Assembly: GCA_003151975.1 (NCBI GenBank)
Contig: PLZD01000024.1
Location: 1 to 64,000, forward strand
Reading direction: 5' to 3'
Source of the DNA: Elusimicrobiota bacterium
GTDB lineage: Bacteria > Elusimicrobiota > Elusimicrobia > UBA1565 > UBA9628
Length of the DNA stretch: 64,000 nucleotides
Shown here in pieces: positions 60,223 to 64,000 of the stretch; within the stretch, counting starts at the first letter, position 1; every line of letters begins with the position of its first letter. Made by a program: the position numbers and the translations under genes. Below the pieces are notes generated by a model. It had not been told where the DNA came from. It worked only from the letters and a program-made list of their open reading frames with translations, and made no database searches.

Positions 60223-62270
60223 CGGCGCAAGAGCTCCTCGACCTCGCGCTTCTGCTCGGCGTTGAAGAGATACGGGAAGCGCTCGTAGACCGTGCGATAG
60301 TCGCCGAGCACGCCCTCATGACGGCCCTGGCTTTGGCGAATCCGCGCCCGCAGCAAGTAGGCGCGTCCCATGTTCGGCGAGATGATCAGCGCCTTCTCGA
60401 CGGCGTCGAACGCGCCCGCGTTGTCGCCGAGTTCGGTCAGGGCCTGCGCTAGGATGTACCAGCCCTCGGCGTGGCGCCCCTCGGAGCGCAAGGCCGCGCG
60501 CACGTCCTTGACCGCTTCCTTGAATCGCCCGGACTCGAGATGGAACTGCGCGCGCTGCTGGAGGGGCCACCACTTCGTCAAACAGTTTCTCGTTATTCCC
60601 TCTAGCCGGTCCATGGCGCGCTGCCGGTCGCCCGAACGGAATTCCGCCTCGGCGAGCCAACCGTGCAGGATCCACAATCTCGGCTCGAGCTCGACGGCCC
60701 GCGCGAGCCACTCGCGGGCCGCCCGGGGCTGGCCGCTCTCGACGAGGCCCCAGCCGTACCAGGCGTGAGCTAAAGCATGATGAGGGTCCAGGCGTACGGC
60801 CTTCTCGAAATCCACGAAAGCCTTCGAATATTCCCGCTTCTGGAGCCGCAGCTGTCCGCGCCAGGCCAGCAGCGACGGCACGCGCGGATGCGCGGTCAGC
60901 GCGCGGTCCAATTCCGCGATCGCCTTGTCGAGCTCGGAGGGGCCGGGCTCGCGGCCGACCGTGAAGACCCACGCGTAGCGAAAATCCTGCCGGAAGGCCC
61001 GGTCGAGGTCCAGCGCCGCTCCGACGAAATCTCCCGCCGCGCGCCGCGCCAAGGAGCGCTCGTGATTGGCGAAGGCATACTGCTCGTCGACGGCGATCGC
61101 GCGGTCGAGGTCGCGCAGGGCTTCTTTAATACGTCCAAGGTTGCGCAGCAAGGCGCCGCGCCAAGCGTAGGCGCGGTGATAGTACGGCTGAAGCCGGATG
61201 CTCGCGGCGAAATCGACGACCGCCCTCTCGGGCTTCTTGTCCTTGATCTCGCCCAAGGCGCGCCACGCGTGGACCCAGCCGGAATGCGGGGAGTCTTCGA
61301 CCGCCTGATTCAGCACGCGCAAGCCGAGTTTCGCTCGGGCGGCGTCGGGCGGACAACGCAGCACGCCGCGGCCCACGAGGCCCCCGGCCCAAGACGCCGA
61401 CGGGAAGATTTTGTGCAGGCGTGAGGAATCCTCGTACTCCTGGAACTGGTACGGCGAATAGTGAATGTCCTCTTGGCGGTAGTACCAGCCGGCGCGCTCG
61501 GGCTCCTTGAAGGCGAAGCTCCGCAGGGCCTTGAGATGGACTTCCCAAGTCAGCGGCGGCCGGAACTTCGAGAGCGTGATCAAGGCGTAGGTCGGATCGG
61601 CGTCCAAAGCGCCCTCGGCGGCCTTGACGGCGCGGCGGGGGTCGGTCTCCGCGCGGCTCCATAAAAGAAACGCCGCGGAGCAGACGGGGTTGGCGCGCGC
61701 CGCCGCGGCATAGGACTTGGCGGCCCCGCGGCGGTCTGAGAGCTTCTCCTCGCAGAGACCGAGCAGCATGAGTCCCAAAGCCGTGCCGGGCCGTCGTTTG
61801 ATCAGACGCCGCAAATCGGACTTCGCGCCTTCGATCTCGCCGTGCAGAAAACGCGAAGCGCCGCGGTAGAGATAGGCCGGCAGAAATCCCGCGTCGAGCT
61901 CCAGGGCGCGGCTCAAAGCCGTTTCCGCGTCGGGGCGCGAGAGATCGAGCTCGCCGAGCCAGGCATGCGCGGCCGCGTTTCTCGGATCGAGATCCAACGC
62001 CGCTTTGAGGTCCTGCGCCGCGCCGCCGGAATCGCCCAAAAGACGGCGGATGCGCCCGCGCGCCGCCAGCGACGACGACGATGTCGAGCGCCGGATTTCG
62101 CTCGAGACTCGTTCGAGCGCTTCGACGAGCTCAGCGTGATAAAGCCTGCGGAAGAACTCGAGCTCGTACTCGGCGATGAACGGCGTGCCAAAGCTCGCGC
62201 TGATCGACTCGAGCTTTTCCCACTGCCCGAGGGCTTCCAATTCCTTCAACGCCGGAGAGAGCTTCGTCAT
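60219..62270 (-). CDS. TPR (WRG-type) protein, family of three tandem paralogues
   Basis: 683 aa, ATG 62270 (ATGA overlap). Closest to the partial gene at 62267-64000, with near-identical blocks such as D-P-H-H-A-L-A-H-A-W-Y-G-W-G-L, V-P-S-L-L-A-W-R-G-Q and P-Y-L-F-N. The central non-repeat aromatic segment is present. No signal peptide. Confidence 0.75.
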   Translation of the reverse strand: MTKLSPALKELEALGQWEKLESISASFGTPFIAEYELEFFRRLYHAELVEALERVSSEIRRSTSSSSLAARGRIRRLLGDSGGAAQDLKAALDLDPRNAAAHAWLGELDLSRPDAETALSRALELDAGFLPAYLYRGASRFLHGEIEGAKSDLRRLIKRRPGTALGLMLLGLCEEKLSDRRGAAKSYAAAARANPVCSAAFLLWSRAETDPRRAVKAAEGALDADPTYALITLSKFRPPLTWEVHLKALRSFAFKEPERAGWYYRQEDIHYSPYQFQEYEDSSRLHKIFPSASWAGGLVGRGVLRCPPDAARAKLGLRVLNQAVEDSPHSGWVHAWRALGEIKDKKPERAVVDFAASIRLQPYYHRAYAWRGALLRNLGRIKEALRDLDRAIAVDEQYAFANHERSLARRAAGDFVGAALDLDRAFRQDFRYAWVFTVGREPGPSELDKAIAELDRALTAHPRVPSLLAWRGQLRLQKREYSKAFVDFEKAVRLDPHHALAHAWYGWGLVESGQPRAAREWLARAVELEPRLWILHGWLAEAEFRSGDRQRAMDRLEGITRNCLTKWWPLQQRAQFHLESGRFKEAVKDVRAALRSEGRHAEGWYILAQALTELGDNAGAFDAVEKALIISPNMGRAYLLRARIRQSQGRHEGVLGDYRTVYERFPYLFNAEQKREVEELLRR

Positions 62271-64000
62271 TTGAGCAAAGCCTCCACCTGGCGCTTCTGC
62301 TGGTCGTTGAAAAGATAAGGGAACCGCTCGTAGACCGTGCGATAATCGCTGAGCACGCCCTCATGACTGCCTTGGCGCTCGCGTATGCGCGCGCGCAGGA
62401 GATACGCACGGCCCAAGTTCGGAGAGATGATCAAGGCCTTGTCGACGGCCGAAAGCGCCCCCGAAAGATCCGAGAGCTCGAGCCGGGCCTGGGCCTCGAG
62501 GTAATACGCGTCGACGTGCCGGCCTTCCAACTCGCGCGCGGATTCGATGTCGGACAGAGCCTCGCGCGGGCGTCCCATTTCAAGCCGGAAGCGCGCCCTC
62601 TGGTCGTATGCCCACCAGGTCCTCGGCTTGGATTTGAGCACCAGCGCGAGCCTCGCCAAAGCCTTCTCCCGCGCGCCCGAGCGGAACTCCGCCTCGGCGA
62701 GCCACCCTTGGAATATCCACATGGCCGGCTCGAGTTCGATGGCGCGCGCCAGCCACTCGCGCGCGGCCTGAGGCGGCCCGCTCTCGATGAGGCCCCAGCC
62801 GTACCACGCATGGGCCAGCCCGTGATGCGGGTCGAGCCGGACGGCTTTTTCGAAATCGACGAAGGCTTGAGAGAACTCGCGCCGCTGCAGGCGCACCTGG
62901 CCGCGCCAGGCCAGCAAGGACGGGACCTGCGGGCGCGCGGCGACGGCGCGGTCGAGCTCCGAGAGCGCATCCGCGAGTTCGGCCGCCGTCGGCTCGCGGC
63001 CGACCGCGTAGACCCACGAGTAGCGGAAGTCGAGACGGAAGGCCCGGTCGAGGTCCAGCGCCGCGCCCACGAAATCGCCGACCGCGCGGCGCGCCAGCGA
63101 GCGCTCGTGCGTGGAAAAAGGGTAAAACGCGTCGGCCGCGACCGCGCGATCGAGATCGGCCAGGCCCTCCGAGGCGCGGCCCATCCGGCGCAGCAGCGCG
63201 CCGCGCCAGCCGTAGGCGCGATAGTAGAAGGGCTGGCGTGCCAAGCACGCGTTCAAGTCGCGCAGAGCCTGCCGCGGGAATTTGCGCACCAAAGCCAGCG
63301 CGCGCCAGGCGTAGGGCCAGCCTTTCTCGGGCGCCAGCGCGACACAGCGGTCAAGCCAGCGGCGGGCTGCGGCGTCGCGATCGGGAGTCGCGGGACCGCG
63401 CGAGATCGCGCGGCCGACGAGCGCCGCCGCCCACGCCCGGCGCGGGTGCAGCGCCTGAAGCCGGCGCGCTCGCGCGATGGTCTGAAGATGGAACGGGGAG
63501 AAGCGCGTGTCGTCTTGAATGAAACGGACGCAGAGGGCCGTCCAGCGGCGCTCGTCGAAAGCGAAGCCGAGCAGCCGCTTGAGATAAGCGTCCCAGCTTT
63601 GTCCCGGCTCGTATTGGAACAGAGCTAAGTGAGAGTAGTCGGGATCCGAATCGAAGGCTTCCTCGCAGGCGTCGGCACGGCGTCGATCATTCTCGGCGCG
63701 CGCGCGCAGAAGGCGGGACGCGGCGCAAACGGGGTCGAGCCGGGACGCCGCGGCGTAGGCCCGCGCGGCCGCCGCGCGGCGGCCGAGCTTCTCTTCGCAG
63801 AGCCCGAGAAGGATTCGCCCCAGCGCGGTTTTGGGACGCAGCTTCAGAAGGACGGCCAGGTCGGAGCGGGCCTCTCGCGCTTGCCCGCGCAACAGACGCG
63901 AGGCCGCGCGATACAAATAGGCCTGCCAAAGGTCTCCGTCCAACTCGATGGCGCGGCTTAAGCTCGCCTCGGCCTGCGGGGATGACAGATCGAGCTCCCC
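62267..64000 (-). CDS. TPR (WRG-type) protein, family of three tandem paralogues (partial, 5' end outside window)
   Basis: At least 577 aa; the frame is open to the right edge, so the ATG at 63943 is internal. Recently duplicated relative to 60219-62270: most blocks align without gaps. The last residues, P-Y-L-F-N followed by a short helix, are the same in all three paralogues. Confidence 0.75.
   Translation of the reverse strand, partial: GELDLSSPQAEASLSRAIELDGDLWQAYLYRAASRLLRGQAREARSDLAVLLKLRPKTALGRILLGLCEEKLGRRAAAARAYAAASRLDPVCAASRLLRARAENDRRRADACEEAFDSDPDYSHLALFQYEPGQSWDAYLKRLLGFAFDERRWTALCVRFIQDDTRFSPFHLQTIARARRLQALHPRRAWAAALVGRAISRGPATPDRDAAARRWLDRCVALAPEKGWPYAWRALALVRKFPRQALRDLNACLARQPFYYRAYGWRGALLRRMGRASEGLADLDRAVAADAFYPFSTHERSLARRAVGDFVGAALDLDRAFRLDFRYSWVYAVGREPTAAELADALSELDRAVAARPQVPSLLAWRGQVRLQRREFSQAFVDFEKAVRLDPHHGLAHAWYGWGLIESGPPQAAREWLARAIELEPAMWIFQGWLAEAEFRSGAREKALARLALVLKSKPRTWWAYDQRARFRLEMGRPREALSDIESARELEGRHVDAYYLEAQARLELSDLSGALSAVDKALIISPNLGRAYLLRARIRERQGSHEGVLSDYRTVYERFPYLFNDQQKRQVEALLK

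Noticed and set aside
1-64000. tRNA, rRNA, CRISPR or insertion sequences
   Set aside because: No cloverleaf-like, rRNA-like, spaced direct-repeat or transposase signals were noticed; the sequence is almost entirely coding.

Overview
This window is about 98% coding, visibly high in G+C, and strictly bacterial in its signals (sigma-70-type promoters with 17-bp spacers, Shine-Dalgarno sites, Sec signal peptides, c-type haem motifs that imply a periplasm). It holds 44 protein genes, two of them cut by the window ends, and no rRNA, tRNA, CRISPR array or insertion sequence that I can see. No intergenic gap exceeds about 145 bases. A diderm bacterium of a little-studied phylum fits. The enormous load of TPR proteins reminds me of Elusimicrobiota, but no phylogenetic marker gene is present, so this stays a guess.

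Layout. 1-4485 (minus): an 86-aa membrane protein, a 69-aa Pro/Asp-repeat protein, a membrane-anchored SGNH hydrolase with TPRs and a truncated GT-C glycosyltransferase with TPRs. 4541-8857 (plus): a second GT-C-TPR protein, a small secreted protein and a DUF4932-type HExxH protein. 8854-11786 (minus): a class I methyltransferase, an alpha-ketoglutarate/HExxH-type peptide beta-hydroxylase homologue and its overlapping unknown partner. 11901-14914 (plus): a DUF4932 pseudoenzyme and a TPR protein. 14865-24257 (minus): a TPR-tetrapyrrole-methylase-fold (TP-methylase) protein followed by three DUF4932 proteins, one with four DUF4932 domains. 24354-24925: a toxin-antitoxin pair. 24991-37548 (minus): a Cys-rich secreted protein, two TPR-TP-methylase proteins, a duplicated module (FGE-like protein plus MauG/MbnH-type dihaem protein), a stand-alone TP-methylase and an SDR. 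37684-48329 (plus): Cys-rich secreted proteins, TPR proteins, a DUF4932 pseudoenzyme, a TRAP-type binding protein and a third dihaem protein. 48352-64000 (minus): a second orphan TRAP-type binding protein, a giant TPR protein, a Bcp peroxiredoxin, and an operon of TPR proteins ending in a flavin-dependent halogenase-like protein that carries a PqqD-like domain and TPRs.

Two themes run through the window. First, several enzyme classes known elsewhere to modify peptides or proteins (TP-methylase fold as in borosin N-methyltransferases, HExxH beta-hydroxylase, halogenase with PqqD-like domain, MauG/MbnH-like dihaem enzymes) lie within 64 kb, and many are fused to or co-translated with TPR repeats of an unusual 'WRG' type. 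Second, there is an exported set: DUF4932 metallopeptidase-like proteins, of which some keep and some have lost the HExxH site, and a Cys-rich family sharing a C-G-x4-C-R-x-M motif that also forms the C-terminus of the dihaem proteins. I propose that these form an undescribed protein-modification/envelope system; this is inference.

Genes are joined by ATGA/GTGA/TTGA stop-start overlaps almost throughout. Several transcription units look leaderless, with the -10 hexamer ending 6-8 bases before the ATG.
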